Shown here: positions 8,062-16,640 of the stretch, piece after piece | Position numbering within the stretch: position 1 is the stretch's first letter | Layout of the letters: the number at the start of each line of letters is the position of its first letter | DNA from: T3Sed10-213 sp012519365 | Lineage (GTDB): Bacteria; Planctomycetota; Phycisphaerae; Sedimentisphaerales; Anaerohalosphaeraceae | DNA: 26,257 bases | NCBI GenBank assembly: GCA_033809355.1 | Contig: JAPXLV010000040.1 | Location: forward strand, 1 to 26,257 | Direction of reading: 5' to 3' | Made by a program: the position numbers and the translations under genes | The notes under the pieces: generated by a model | What the model saw: the letters and a program-made list of their open reading frames with translations, nothing else | Told to the model about the DNA's origin: nothing | The model's database searches: none

Positions 8062-10164
8062 ATGATGAAGTTAATTAAGGTGATGAGTGTGGTGTTAATT
8101 ATCCTTGTGATCACATCGGTTGGCCGTGCAGCACTGATTGCTCACTGGACCTTTGATGAAACCAGCGGTCCTGTCCTGGACAGTTCAGGCAACGGTTTTC
8201 ACGGTTCAATTGTTGGGACTGTAATCCAGGGACAGGCTGGCAAAATTGGCGGTGCGTATTTATTTTCTGCCGCTGGGTGGGTTGATTTTGGTGTAGATAC
8301 TGTCACAACCCAAGTTACGGATTTTCCCATTTGCATTTCGTATTGGATCAAAAGCACAGCCGTAACAGGCACCAGATGTGCTGTATGGATGGGCAGGAGA
8401 GGCGCTGATACCCAATACCTTCAAACCGGCATGAAAAACGGCAATGCAAATGCGGGTTATCGAAACACCACGTTTGATGATGCGGCGGCATGGAAAGACA
8501 GAGGAACGACCGCTACCGAAGCGGACGGTCAATGGCACCATATTGTAGCGGTTTACCCCGATGCCACCGAGCGACATGTGTATGTGGACGGTGTACTTGC
8601 CGACAGCATCACTTTTACTCAACCGTATTTTACAGGGACAAATCAGGTTGCAGTCGGCAACAACAATCGAAGAAGTACCCTTACAGATGCGTTTGACGGC
8701 CTGATCGACGATGTGCAAATATGGAATGAAGTTTTGACGGACGGCCAGATTGCCGCTATTTATGCAAAGGGTCTTGGGGACGTTGCGGCCAACCCGCGTC
8801 CTTTAGGTAATGCTGTTGATCCGGGGGCGACGAGCACTCTTGAGTGGGATGCTCCATCACACTATACGCCGGAGGTTGGCTACAATTTAGTTCTACGAAA
8901 AGCAACGCAGACGTCTGAACCGAATTTTGCGGCATCCGATAATATTATTGATATTACCGATGCCACTGCGATGCCCCCATTTATGATTGCTTTGGATTAT
9001 GACGCCACTTACTACTGGCGGGTAGATTCCTATGAACCGAATGGTGTACCAAATGACGCGACCGATGATATTCTACATCCCGGAGTTGTGTGGTCGTTTT
9101 CGACACTTGGATCGGCTCCATTCATCACAGGACATCCTGTTTCTGTGCTTGCCGATACGGGTCAGACAATCGAATTCCAGATTGCTTTTGAGAGTTTAAG
9201 TCCTGCGCAGCTTATCTGGTATAAATCTACAGATGAGTACAATGATACCCTCGAAGATGATATTCAGATTTTGATGGGTTCGGAAACGTTGACCATCCCC
9301 AGCGTTGGGCTTTCCGATGAAGGTTTTTATTACTGTGTGGTGTCCAACGCCAGTAATATTGATGTACGGTCGAACGTTGCAAGTCTTAAGTTGAGACGGC
9401 TTTTGGCTTGGTACCAGTTCGAAAAGAATGGTTTGGATTCCGCCGGCGACAATCATGGTACAGAGGTTGGTTCTATGAATTATTCGGCAGGTATCGTGAC
9501 ATCTGATGGCCAGTTATTTGCTGCCGATCCCAACGGCGCCAACTTCTTTGCTCTGACAACCGAAAGTTATCCCAAAACCGGCTTTGGTAACGGATTGAGT
9601 CAGTTTACCTACGCGTGCTGGGTCAAAATGGACAATGATGAAGGCGGCGTCCTGCTTGGCAGCCTCAACACCGGCTTCAATACAGGGCTTCGATTTTCCG
9701 TCAATACAGGTGACGGCTCAATTAGTTGCTTTCTTCGTCAGAACGAAAATATTTCCCGATCCATCAATATCCACAATTTGCCGATTGCCGATGGTCAATG
9801 GCATCATGTTGTAGTCACCAACGATGGCAACCGGCTGGTGGCCTATTTTGATGGGCTGGCTCAGGGAAATGCCGCTTTCAACTTAACCAATTTTGCAGCC
9901 TGGGAATTTCCGCTCTATATTGGGGCTATCAATAGCCGCGGAATCGACGATCAGCATTTCCGAGGTACAATGGATGACCTGCGGATCTACAACTATGCCC
10001 TTAGCTTAGAAGATGTTATCCAAACCTACTATGAGGTGACAGGTCAGAAGGTTTGTATAGAAAAACCATCCATGGATATGAACAATGACTGCGTGGTGGA
10101 TATGACCGATCTGGCTTTGCTGGCTGCGAGCTGGCTGGAAAGCGGACTGCGGCCGATCGAGTAA
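8062..10164 (+). CDS. Secreted multidomain LamG/Ig-like protein with dockerin-like C-terminal tail
   Basis: The 700-residue product starts with a signal peptide (KVMSVVLIILVITSVGRA). An AAAGG sequence lies about 8 nt before the ATG. A first LamG/concanavalin-like domain (about 24-235) contains GQWHHIVAVYPDATERHVYV and DGLIDDVQIWNEVL. A fibronectin-like stretch (about 245-350) contains YNLVLRKATQ and YDATYYWRVDSYEP. An Ig-like domain (about 352-445) contains LSDEGFYYCVVSNAS. A second LamG domain (about 448-665) contains GQWHHVVVTNDGNRLVAYFDG and MDDLRIYNYALS. The final 35 residues (MDMNNDCVVDMTDLALLAAS, then WLE) form one calcium-loop-like repeat, dockerin-like. No catalytic domain is evident. 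It follows the FecR gene by 112 nt and ends at a strong terminator, so it may belong to the regulated output of that sigma factor. Binding to polysaccharide or cell-surface partners is inferred. Confidence 0.88.
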   Translation: MMKLIKVMSVVLIILVITSVGRAALIAHWTFDETSGPVLDSSGNGFHGSIVGTVIQGQAGKIGGAYLFSAAGWVDFGVDTVTTQVTDFPICISYWIKSTAVTGTRCAVWMGRRGADTQYLQTGMKNGNANAGYRNTTFDDAAAWKDRGTTATEADGQWHHIVAVYPDATERHVYVDGVLADSITFTQPYFTGTNQVAVGNNNRRSTLTDAFDGLIDDVQIWNEVLTDGQIAAIYAKGLGDVAANPRPLGNAVDPGATSTLEWDAPSHYTPEVGYNLVLRKATQTSEPNFAASDNIIDITDATAMPPFMIALDYDATYYWRVDSYEPNGVPNDATDDILHPGVVWSFSTLGSAPFITGHPVSVLADTGQTIEFQIAFESLSPAQLIWYKSTDEYNDTLEDDIQILMGSETLTIPSVGLSDEGFYYCVVSNASNIDVRSNVASLKLRRLLAWYQFEKNGLDSAGDNHGTEVGSMNYSAGIVTSDGQLFAADPNGANFFALTTESYPKTGFGNGLSQFTYACWVKMDNDEGGVLLGSLNTGFNTGLRFSVNTGDGSISCFLRQNENISRSINIHNLPIADGQWHHVVVTNDGNRLVAYFDGLAQGNAAFNLTNFAAWEFPLYIGAINSRGIDDQHFRGTMDDLRIYNYALSLEDVIQTYYEVTGQKVCIEKPSMDMNNDCVVDMTDLALLAASWLESGLRPIE

Positions 10165-10190
10165 CGGTACGTTCTGTGATAGATTAGGTT

Positions 10191-10231
10191 AACATCCCAA
10201 CCTGCTGACCTGAGTGGGTTGGGATGTTTTT
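10191..10231 (+). terminator. Rho-independent terminator after LamG gene
   Basis: AACATCCCAACC (10191-10202) pairs perfectly over 12 bp with GGTTGGGATGTT (10217-10228), followed by a short T run. It lies 26 nt after the stop codon. Confidence 0.9.
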
Positions 10232-10270
10232 ATTGAAGGTTACGTTATTGCACAAGTTGTCCGTTGGATT

Positions 10271-10374
10271 AAGCGACAAGGGGAAAGAAGGTTTACCATG
10301 CCCGGTTCGATTACACTATCCCACAAGCTGACGGATTGCCGCAGGCGAGCCTGACGATTGTTGCGGACGAGTAA
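10271..10374 (+). pseudogene. Possible C-terminal remnant of an unidentified gene
   Basis: A short open frame ends with the peptide YTIPQADGLPQASLTIVADE and a stop at 10372-10374. It has no plausible start or ribosome site and begins at a stop codon just upstream. The sequence reads like the tail of a protein, so it may be debris of a deleted gene. Alternatively it is chance. The rest of the 10232-10440 spacer shows nothing I recognise. Confidence 0.25.
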
Positions 10375-10440
10375 GAAAACGGGTATGATGCCGGTGATTC
10401 AATCGCTGATGTTGACCATGGAGAAAGGATTGAGAAGAAC

Positions 10441-10563
10441 GTGATCAAACGATTTTCGATCAGGGCGGCGGCGTGTGCGGCGTTTTTGCTGCCGGGGCTG
10501 GCCGGGCCCCTCAAGGCCGTACAAAGCGATACGCAAACGTCAAGCCTGCTGCCAAAACCCTTG
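10441..10563 (+). other. Out-of-frame signal peptide of the esterase/GH28 gene (frameshift)
   Basis: From GTG 10441 the frame encodes VIKRFSIRAAACAAFLLPGL followed by AGPLKA, a convincing signal peptide. AAAGGA and GAGAAG lie upstream as possible ribosome sites. The frame ends at TGA 10561. The downstream enzyme frame differs by one base. Adding one A to the AAAA run at 10554-10557 would join them as SSLLPKTLVIIGDSTV, exactly at the first SGNH motif. A one-base deletion in the genome, or a sequencing error, is the simplest explanation. Confidence 0.7.
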
Positions 10564-12536
10564 TGATTATCGGTGACTCGACGGTGTGCAATTGGCCTGA
10601 AAAAGATGTTCGCCGCGGATGGGGGCAGTTTATTCAGGACTATTTTAGCGATTCGCTTGTGGTGGTGAATATGGCCCGCAGCGGCCGTAGCACCAAAACC
10701 TTTATGCGTGAGGGCTTGTGGGACAAAGTCCTTGCCTTGAAACCGGATTATGTTCTGATTCAATTTGGCCATAACGATTCCCATGACCCGCACCGTCCTG
10801 AAGCCACCGACGCGCAAACCGAGTTTAAGGACTATCTGCGCCGCTATATCACGCAGGCCCGACGGCTCGGCGCAGTGCCGATCCTGGTCACACCGATGTA
10901 TCGACGTCAATTTGATGAGGCCGGACGGATTCAGGATAATCTTCTGCCTTACGCCGAGGCAATGAAGGACGTTGCCCGGGAAACCGGCGTGCCGTTGGTC
11001 GATTTGAACAGCGCCAGCGAAAACCTGTATCTTCAGTTGGGTCCCCAACGCGTCCAGGAATTGGCCAATTCCCCGTCGGATCAGACGCATTTTAATCAAA
11101 AAGGGGCCCAAATGATGGCCGAGCTGGTGATGCAGCAATTACCAGCGGTGGAACCTTCGCTACAGCCGTATTTGAAAACCGAAGGTCAACCGGCCGAGAC
11201 GGTGTATTTACGGCCGCTGTCGCCTATTGATGCTCCCTTTGATATGCCGATTGTAAGCGTGCCGGTCTTTGCCCAACGTCAGTTCAACATTAAAGATTTT
11301 GGCGCCCAGCCGGGGGGCAATGCCAAGTGCACTGAGGCCATTGCCTGGGCGATTGAGGCCTGCCATGCCGCCGGTGGGGGGCGGGTGGTGGTGCCGGCCG
11401 GCACCTGGCTGACCGGTGCTGTGCATCTTAAGAGCAATGTGAATCTTTACGTTGCCGAAGGGGCCGAGTTGCGATTTTCCGACGACCCGGCCGATTATCT
11501 TCCTGCGGTACATACCACGTGGGAGGGCTTTGAGTGCTATAACTACTCGCCGTTGATTTATGCCTATCAATGTCAAAATGTCGCGATCAGCGGCCCAGGG
11601 CGGCTTGTTTGTATTCAGGACGGATGGCGGCGCTGGATGGACAGGCCGCCGACACACATGCAGGGGCTCAAGGAGCTGTACGAAATGGCGGTCAGCAATG
11701 TGCCGGTTGAGCAGCGGCATATGGAAGAACGCGGCATCAATCTGCGGCCCCAGTTTATTCAGCTCAACCGGTGTAAAAACGTCCTCATCGAGGATGTGAC
11801 TATTCGCAACAGCCCCTTTTGGACGATTCATCCGGTGCTTTGTGAGAATGTGGTAATCCGGCGCATCGATGTCTATTGTCGCGGGCACAATACCGATGGT
11901 ATAGACCCCGAATTCAGCAGAAATGTGTTAATCGAAGCGTGTCAGTTCGATCAGGGTGATGATCCGATTGTGATCAAAGCTGGCCGAAACCACGACGCCT
12001 GGCGGATTGGCAAGAGCAGCGAAAACATTGTGATCCGGCACTGTACCGTGCTGTCGGGTCATAACCTGCTGGCCATCGGCAGCGAGATGTCCGGCGGCGT
12101 ACGAAATGTGTATATGCACGATTGTGATTACCGACCGACCGAGGGGTTCGTGCGAAGCTGCGTGCTGATCAAGACCAATCATCGCCGCGGCGGTTTTGTC
12201 GAGAATATCTATGTTCAGAACATCCGCTTTGAAGGGGCCAAAGAAGTCAAGGCACTGCTGGAGATTGATACCGATGTCCTCTATCAATGGCGAGACCTGG
12301 TGCCGACATATGAAAGACGACTAACAAAGATCCGCAACATTCAGCTGAAGGGCATTGCTGTCAGCAAGGCCCAGTACGGCATCTGGATTCGCGGCGAACA
12401 GGAGCAACCCGTTCGCGATATTGTCCTTGAAAACGTGCTCGTCAGCGAAATTACAAAACAGGCCAGATTTATCCAAAACGCCGAAAATATTCAGGAAAAG
12501 AATGTCCGTTTCGGCAGCGAGATGGTGTCACCCTAA
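10473..12536 (+). CDS. SGNH/GDSL esterase (CE12-like) fused to GH28 polygalacturonase-like domain
   Basis: Numbering is for the 687-residue ORF. Residues 28-225 are an SGNH hydrolase of the rhamnogalacturonan acetylesterase type: Ser36 in GDST, Asn101 in FGHND and the Asp203/His206 pair in SDQTHF. Residues 270-685 are a GH28 beta-helix with NTDG (Asp475), GDD (Asp496, Asp497), His530 in SGHN and Lys567 in LIKT. The Arg of the usual R-I-K motif is Leu here, a change I recall from other bacterial GH28 proteins. The protein would deacetylate and cleave galacturonate-containing pectin. The annotated start at 10473 probably is not natural: the first 27 residues lack a signal peptide, while one exists in another frame from 10441. 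Without correction, either an unexported protein or no protein is made. Confidence 0.88.
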   Translation: MCGVFAAGAGRAPQGRTKRYANVKPAAKTLVIIGDSTVCNWPEKDVRRGWGQFIQDYFSDSLVVVNMARSGRSTKTFMREGLWDKVLALKPDYVLIQFGHNDSHDPHRPEATDAQTEFKDYLRRYITQARRLGAVPILVTPMYRRQFDEAGRIQDNLLPYAEAMKDVARETGVPLVDLNSASENLYLQLGPQRVQELANSPSDQTHFNQKGAQMMAELVMQQLPAVEPSLQPYLKTEGQPAETVYLRPLSPIDAPFDMPIVSVPVFAQRQFNIKDFGAQPGGNAKCTEAIAWAIEACHAAGGGRVVVPAGTWLTGAVHLKSNVNLYVAEGAELRFSDDPADYLPAVHTTWEGFECYNYSPLIYAYQCQNVAISGPGRLVCIQDGWRRWMDRPPTHMQGLKELYEMAVSNVPVEQRHMEERGINLRPQFIQLNRCKNVLIEDVTIRNSPFWTIHPVLCENVVIRRIDVYCRGHNTDGIDPEFSRNVLIEACQFDQGDDPIVIKAGRNHDAWRIGKSSENIVIRHCTVLSGHNLLAIGSEMSGGVRNVYMHDCDYRPTEGFVRSCVLIKTNHRRGGFVENIYVQNIRFEGAKEVKALLEIDTDVLYQWRDLVPTYERRLTKIRNIQLKGIAVSKAQYGIWIRGEQEQPVRDIVLENVLVSEITKQARFIQNAENIQEKNVRFGSEMVSP

Positions 12537-12671
12537 AATGCGAGAGAAGGGTTTTCACGACTGTTGGAAGTCAAAATGTCGCAGCACTGCATTGTCCTGT
12601 CTCCCTTCAATCGCAGCCGGAGCTGCTGCAGAGGACAATCGCCACGGGAAGTTTGCCTCCCCGGTCCTGTG

Positions 12672-13187
12672 TTATGTGGGGTTAGGGTCGGTGCTTAATA
12701 AAGCCGGCGGGGCGACCGAGCGGATGGATTCGATTAGTTTGTCCGGATATTGCGAACCGACCAGGAACCGCTTTCCGTTTTTCAGTTCAAGTTGAAGGCC
12801 TTGATTGCCGCGAAGGTTGTAGGCGGTTCCGGATTTGCCCCAGCGAATCCCCCAGCCGCCGTACTCGATGATGGGACTATAGGTTCGGGGGTACAGACGG
12901 GCGATTTCGGACCAATCAAATCGCTTTGAAGGGAAACCCAGCGGACCGAAGAAGACGCAAATTCCATCGGGGTGAATTTCAGTGACGAGTTTCAGCGCCA
13001 GCGCCAGCGTTCCGTCGATCAGGGTCATCACCGCCCAAATGAGCCACAGCGGGAGAATCCATTTTGGATTGATCGCCTCGAGGGCCTGAAGGGTCACGAT
13101 CCCCGCCGCAAATATCACACAGCCGGCCGCCACGACGGCACGCAGCAGGGCGGGCAGGGGTTGTTTTTCAGTCATCAAGGGCAGCAT
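12672..13187 (-). CDS. Small membrane protein with C-terminal PH-like domain (DUF6141-like)
   Basis: This 171-residue protein has two predicted membrane helices (about 12-34 and 43-65) followed by a soluble domain. The soluble domain includes SKRFDWSEIARLYPRTYSPI, then EYGGWGIRWGKSGTAYNLRG and GKRFLVGSQYPDKLIESI, a pattern I associate with the DUF6141/PH-like membrane protein group. Function is unknown. GGAG lies 9 nt before the ATG at 13187. The gene begins 41 nt after the sulfatase stop on the same strand, so the two may be co-transcribed. It converges with the esterase/GH28 gene; the 135-base gap between them shows no clear terminator. Family assignment rests on memory of the W-G-x-R and G-x-Q-L-x-L pattern. 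Confidence 0.7.
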   Translation of the reverse strand: MLPLMTEKQPLPALLRAVVAAGCVIFAAGIVTLQALEAINPKWILPLWLIWAVMTLIDGTLALALKLVTEIHPDGICVFFGPLGFPSKRFDWSEIARLYPRTYSPIIEYGGWGIRWGKSGTAYNLRGNQGLQLELKNGKRFLVGSQYPDKLIESIRSVAPPALLSTDPNPT

Positions 13188-13228
13188 TGCTTGTGCTCCG
13201 ACGGGCTATACGATTAAAACAGCGGACC

Positions 13229-14797
13229 CTATCCGGCTGAAGGATAAGGCACCGGCTGTCCGTTTGATTTATACGTCGGCATCCGTGCCTCGACGCTGAG
13301 CAGGTGCTGCCTAAGCAGTTTTTTCAACGCGTTGGTTTGAGCGGGATACCGCTCAGAGACATCGTCTTGCTCGCCAATGTCGTTTTTCAAATCATAAAGA
13401 ACGATCTTGCTGTCTTCATGCCAGTAGATCAACTTCCAATGGCCCTTGATAACCGTTGAGTAGGGTTTGCCGACATGATAATGCGGCTGGTGAAAAAAGA
13501 TCGGGCGATTGTTGTCAAAGTGTCCATTGTTGGTTAATAACGGGGTTAAATCTTTTCCGTCCACCATGTCTTGGTATGCAGCGGGAATTTCCACGCCCGC
13601 CATGGCCAGCATGGTCGGGTAGAAATCTTCGGCGATGACATTGACCGAGCAGGTTGTCCCGGCGGCAGCGTTTTGGGGCCATTTGACGATCATGGGGACG
13701 CGAATGCCGCCTTCGTATCCGGTTCCTTTGCCGCCGCGAAGTGGGTAGTTTTCGGGAACAACCCCGGCCAAAGCGCCGTTATCGGAGTAAAAAATAATAA
13801 TCGTATTGTCAGCAACACCCAATGCGTCCAGTCGCCGAAGAAGATCTCCCAAACTCTTGTCCATTCCTTCAATCATTGTCGCGTATTGCAGCTCATTGCC
13901 GGACAGATCGGGATAGTTGTCTTCAAATCGTTCGTCAAGCCGCAGCGGCACATGCACCGCATAATGCGACAGATGCAGAAAGAAGGGCTGTTTTTTTCTG
14001 ATGGCATCATCCATTAATTTGAACGCTTCAATCGTCAGCGCTTCTGTCAAAAAGATATCCATTCCATGATAGTGTTCCAGATCCGGCATACCCCAGGGAT
14101 AGGTGTGCTGCGCATACGTATTGCCGAAATTCTGCCGCCCCAAAAAACAACCCGGGCCGCCGGAGCCGAACCCGGCTACATTATCGTCAAATCCGATGGA
14201 TGTGGGGCATTCGCCGGGCGAATAATTGGTTCCCAGATGGGCTTTTCCGATATGAATGGTTCGGTAGCCGGCCTCTGACAGCAGCGCCGGCAGGGTTTCG
14301 GCCTCAAGAGAATGATTCAAATGCGTCCCTTTGGGCTGAAGGGCATTATAGTTCCAGTCGTTCGGTGCATTGAGTACAGGGCCGTGGCCGCCGGTAATCT
14401 GGTCTAAATCGCGCGTCCAGTAGGTTACCCGATGACGAGCGGCGTTCTGACCGGTCATAATGCTGATTCGGGTTGGCGAGCAAATGGCCGAGGCGTAAGC
14501 GTGGGTGAACTTGACCCCTTCGCCGGCCAGCTTTTCCATATTCGGCGTCCGATAGCGTTTATTCAGCGTGGTTGCCTTGTCCCAAAACGGCACCGACGTA
14601 TCCTGCCAGCCCAGGTCATCGACAAAGAAGAAAACGATGTTCGGGCGGGTGTCTTTGGCTGACGCATCGGTCGATAAACCAGAGGCATACGTCTTAGTGG
14701 AACGCCCGGGCGAGATGGCCCAAAGTCCCGCTAAAGCGGCGGTTGATTGCAGAAAATTGCGACGGGTTAAGTTTGTTTTTTGGGATGGATTTGTCAT
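13229..14797 (-). CDS. Tat-exported family S1 sulfatase
   Basis: A twin-arginine signal (TRRNFLQSTAALAGLWAI) is at residues 11-28. Numbering is from ATG 14797, which I prefer over the GTG at 14827 because it places the signal close to the N-terminus. The sulfatase signature C-S-P-T-R (Cys106 to Arg110, in SAICSPTRISIMTGQ) marks the cysteine that is converted to formylglycine. Metal and active-site motifs are VDDLGW (Asp60, Asp61), Lys185/His187 in GKAHLG (Ala where Trp is usual), His278 in LSHYAVHVP, SDNG (Asp339, Asn340) and Lys357 in LRGGKGTGYEGG. The 522-residue length fits type I sulfatases. The likely role is sulfate removal from polysaccharides outside the cytoplasm; the substrate cannot be predicted. 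It reads leftward, with the DUF6141-like gene downstream. Confidence 0.93.
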   Translation of the reverse strand: MTNPSQKTNLTRRNFLQSTAALAGLWAISPGRSTKTYASGLSTDASAKDTRPNIVFFFVDDLGWQDTSVPFWDKATTLNKRYRTPNMEKLAGEGVKFTHAYASAICSPTRISIMTGQNAARHRVTYWTRDLDQITGGHGPVLNAPNDWNYNALQPKGTHLNHSLEAETLPALLSEAGYRTIHIGKAHLGTNYSPGECPTSIGFDDNVAGFGSGGPGCFLGRQNFGNTYAQHTYPWGMPDLEHYHGMDIFLTEALTIEAFKLMDDAIRKKQPFFLHLSHYAVHVPLRLDERFEDNYPDLSGNELQYATMIEGMDKSLGDLLRRLDALGVADNTIIIFYSDNGALAGVVPENYPLRGGKGTGYEGGIRVPMIVKWPQNAAAGTTCSVNVIAEDFYPTMLAMAGVEIPAAYQDMVDGKDLTPLLTNNGHFDNNRPIFFHQPHYHVGKPYSTVIKGHWKLIYWHEDSKIVLYDLKNDIGEQDDVSERYPAQTNALKKLLRQHLLSVEARMPTYKSNGQPVPYPSAG

Positions 14798-14929
14798 TTG
14801 TCTTTTTCGCAAAAATACAGCGGACACCGCATCAATGGGGGATGCTGGTGAAGTGCGCTTGTGTTTTTCTTTTTTTTCAGGACTCAGACAGCCGAGAATA
14901 TGGACTTGGCTGTTAAGTGATCCATTTAA

Positions 14930-15002
<73 letters not shown>

Positions 15003-15016
15003 TGACTAAAGTAAAC

Positions 15017-15045
15017 ATTATAGGTTTGTGTGTCTGTTTTGTCAA
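15017..15045 (-). promoter_or_regulatory. tRNA-Arg promoter
   Basis: On the minus strand TTGACA (15045-15040) and TATAAT (15022-15017) are both perfect consensus matches at the optimal 17-bp spacing. The -10 ends 14 nt before the mature tRNA 5' end. Confidence 0.88.
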
Positions 15046-15193
15046 CCGCACCTTCTAAATTCATTTTCATGACGAGGATCAGAATCACTTGCCGCACCTG
15101 ACAATGTGAATCCATTTTGCAGCGGCTTTCCTGTTTTTGCTTTTGTGAGAGATGCGGATGGACCCATACGGGGCGAATACCCTATGTTGCCTG

Positions 15194-15307
15194 TTGACGC
15201 CGAGGGGCGGGGATGTGTATAATGGATATTTATATTCCGATAATTTCTCATCACAACAGGCGACATAATAGGTCGTATTTCGGGGTCGTTCTTTCGGTTG
15301 GCGGTGG
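15194..15307 (+). promoter_or_regulatory. Promoter and conserved leader element, copy A (before MFS gene)
   Basis: TTGACG (15194-15199) and TATAAT (15218-15223) are spaced 18 bp. From the -10 to about 15307 the sequence aligns without gaps for some 75 bases to 16665 onward, sharing TATAATGG, TTCCG, AATTTC, CACAA, GACATAA, GGTCG and GGTC, and both copies later reach CGGTGG. CGAC/GTCG at 15261-15264/15272-15275 could form a small stem. It lies 58 nt before the MFS start codon. The segment 15046-15190 shows nothing I recognise. Function is unknown: RNA leader, operator array or repeat are all possible. Confidence 0.6.
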
Positions 15308-15365
15308 ATTGCCAAGAGGATTCAGGATGCCGCTCGCCTCGCTTTTTATGGGAGATGCCATTTAA

Positions 15366-16598
15366 GTGAATGCAGGGGAATCAGAGCCGGGGATGAGGCC
15401 GCGCGTGTCGCTCAAACAAATGCCGGTCAGCATTTGGGTGCTGGGGATGGTGAGCATGTTTATGGACATCTCATCGGAGATGATTCACAGCCTGCTTCCC
15501 ATGTTTTTGGTGAACGTCTTGGGCGCTGGGGCGTTGCTTGTTGGCCTGATCGAGGGGCTGGCCGAGTCCACGGCCCTTGTCGTCAAAGTGTTCTCCGGTA
15601 CCCTAAGCGATTATTTGGGGAAGCGAAAGACACTGGCGGTCTTGGGCTATTTCCTAAGCGCGATGACCAAGCCCTTGTTTGCCATTGCGCCGACCGTGGG
15701 ACTGGTCTTTACGGCGCGGCTGCTGGATCGGATTGGAAAAGGCGTGCGGGATGCTCCGCGCGATGCGCTCGTGGCCGACCTTGCTCCCGTTGAGATACGC
15801 GGCGCTGCTTTTGGGCTGCGTCAGTCTCTCGACACTGTCGGTGCGCTGCTGGGTCCCCTGCTGGCGGTTAACCTGATGTTGCTGTGGGCCAATGATTTCC
15901 GCGCTGTGTTTTGGGTGGCGTTTGTCCCCGGCTTGATCGCGGTGTCTCTGCTGGTGTTTGGCGTACGTGAACCACAGCGTCCGGTTGGTGCACCCCACAC
16001 CAATCCGATTCGTCGTGAAAACCTCAAACGTCTAAGCGGTGCTTACTGGTGGGTGGTTGGCATCGGTGCGGTATTTGCTTTAGCCCGATTCAGTGAAGCA
16101 TTTCTGGTGCTCCGCGCTCAACAGGGAGGGATTCCGATTGCCTACGTTCCGTTGGTGATGGCGGGCATGAATCTGGTCTATTCGGGATCGGCCTATCCTT
16201 TTGGCCGACTGTCGGATCAAATGAGCCCCGGCACGCTGCTGGGGCTGGGTTTGATGGTCTTGATCGCATCCGATTTGGTGTTGGCTTCAGGGGACCATTT
16301 GGCGGCGGTGGCTGTCGGCGTGTTTTTGTGGGGGCTTCACATGGGCATGACCCAGGGATTACTTGCGAAAATGGTTGCCGATACAGTCCCGACTGATCTG
16401 CGCGGCACGGCCTACGGCTTCTTTAATTTGGTCAGCGGTTTGGCCATGTTGGCCGCCAGCGCCGCAGCCGGTCTGCTGTGGGATCACTTCGGCCCCTCGT
16501 TGACCTTTTACGGCGGGGCAATCTTTGCGATGCTGGCGTTGATAGGGGTTGTCCTCAAAGCATGGCGACAGCGGCGCCTCTTTGCGGTGCCTCGATGA
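15366..16598 (+). CDS. Major facilitator superfamily transporter (MJ1317-like)
   Basis: The 410-residue protein is hydrophobic throughout with about 12 membrane segments, the normal MFS size. The motif A loop is visible at about 78-88 (GTLSDYLGKRK), with its second-half equivalent in FGRLSDQMSPG. RLLDRIGKGVRDAPRDALVA is characteristic of the MJ1317-like MFS group. Substrate is unknown; drug or metabolite efflux is plausible but not shown. The start is GTG 15366, with GGGAG about 11 nt upstream; alternatives further in would cut into the first helix region. It is preceded by leader copy A and followed by leader copy B, so it is probably a single-gene transcript. Confidence 0.88.
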   Translation: MNAGESEPGMRPRVSLKQMPVSIWVLGMVSMFMDISSEMIHSLLPMFLVNVLGAGALLVGLIEGLAESTALVVKVFSGTLSDYLGKRKTLAVLGYFLSAMTKPLFAIAPTVGLVFTARLLDRIGKGVRDAPRDALVADLAPVEIRGAAFGLRQSLDTVGALLGPLLAVNLMLLWANDFRAVFWVAFVPGLIAVSLLVFGVREPQRPVGAPHTNPIRRENLKRLSGAYWWVVGIGAVFALARFSEAFLVLRAQQGGIPIAYVPLVMAGMNLVYSGSAYPFGRLSDQMSPGTLLGLGLMVLIASDLVLASGDHLAAVAVGVFLWGLHMGMTQGLLAKMVADTVPTDLRGTAYGFFNLVSGLAMLAASAAAGLLWDHFGPSLTFYGGAIFAMLALIGVVLKAWRQRRLFAVPR

Positions 16599-16640
16599 AG
16601 GGATTGAGAAAGTCAGGAGGAGGTTGCCTTTTGCCGGCGG

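Noticed and set aside
10298..10354. Short ORF from ATG 10298 (18 codons)
   Set aside because: No ribosome site, no similarity, and it overlaps a better candidate remnant in another frame.
10311..11888. Minus-strand ORFs of 275 and 226 codons opposite the esterase/GH28 gene
   Set aside because: The plus-strand frame has all catalytic motifs of two enzyme families; the antisense frames have none.
14798..14827. GTG start for the sulfatase at 14827
   Set aside because: It would move the Tat signal away from the N-terminus; ATG 14797 gives the usual distance. Not fully excluded.
14888..14913. Hairpin ACAGCC/GGCTGT as tRNA-Arg terminator
   Set aside because: No U run follows on the minus strand, so it was not listed as a terminator.
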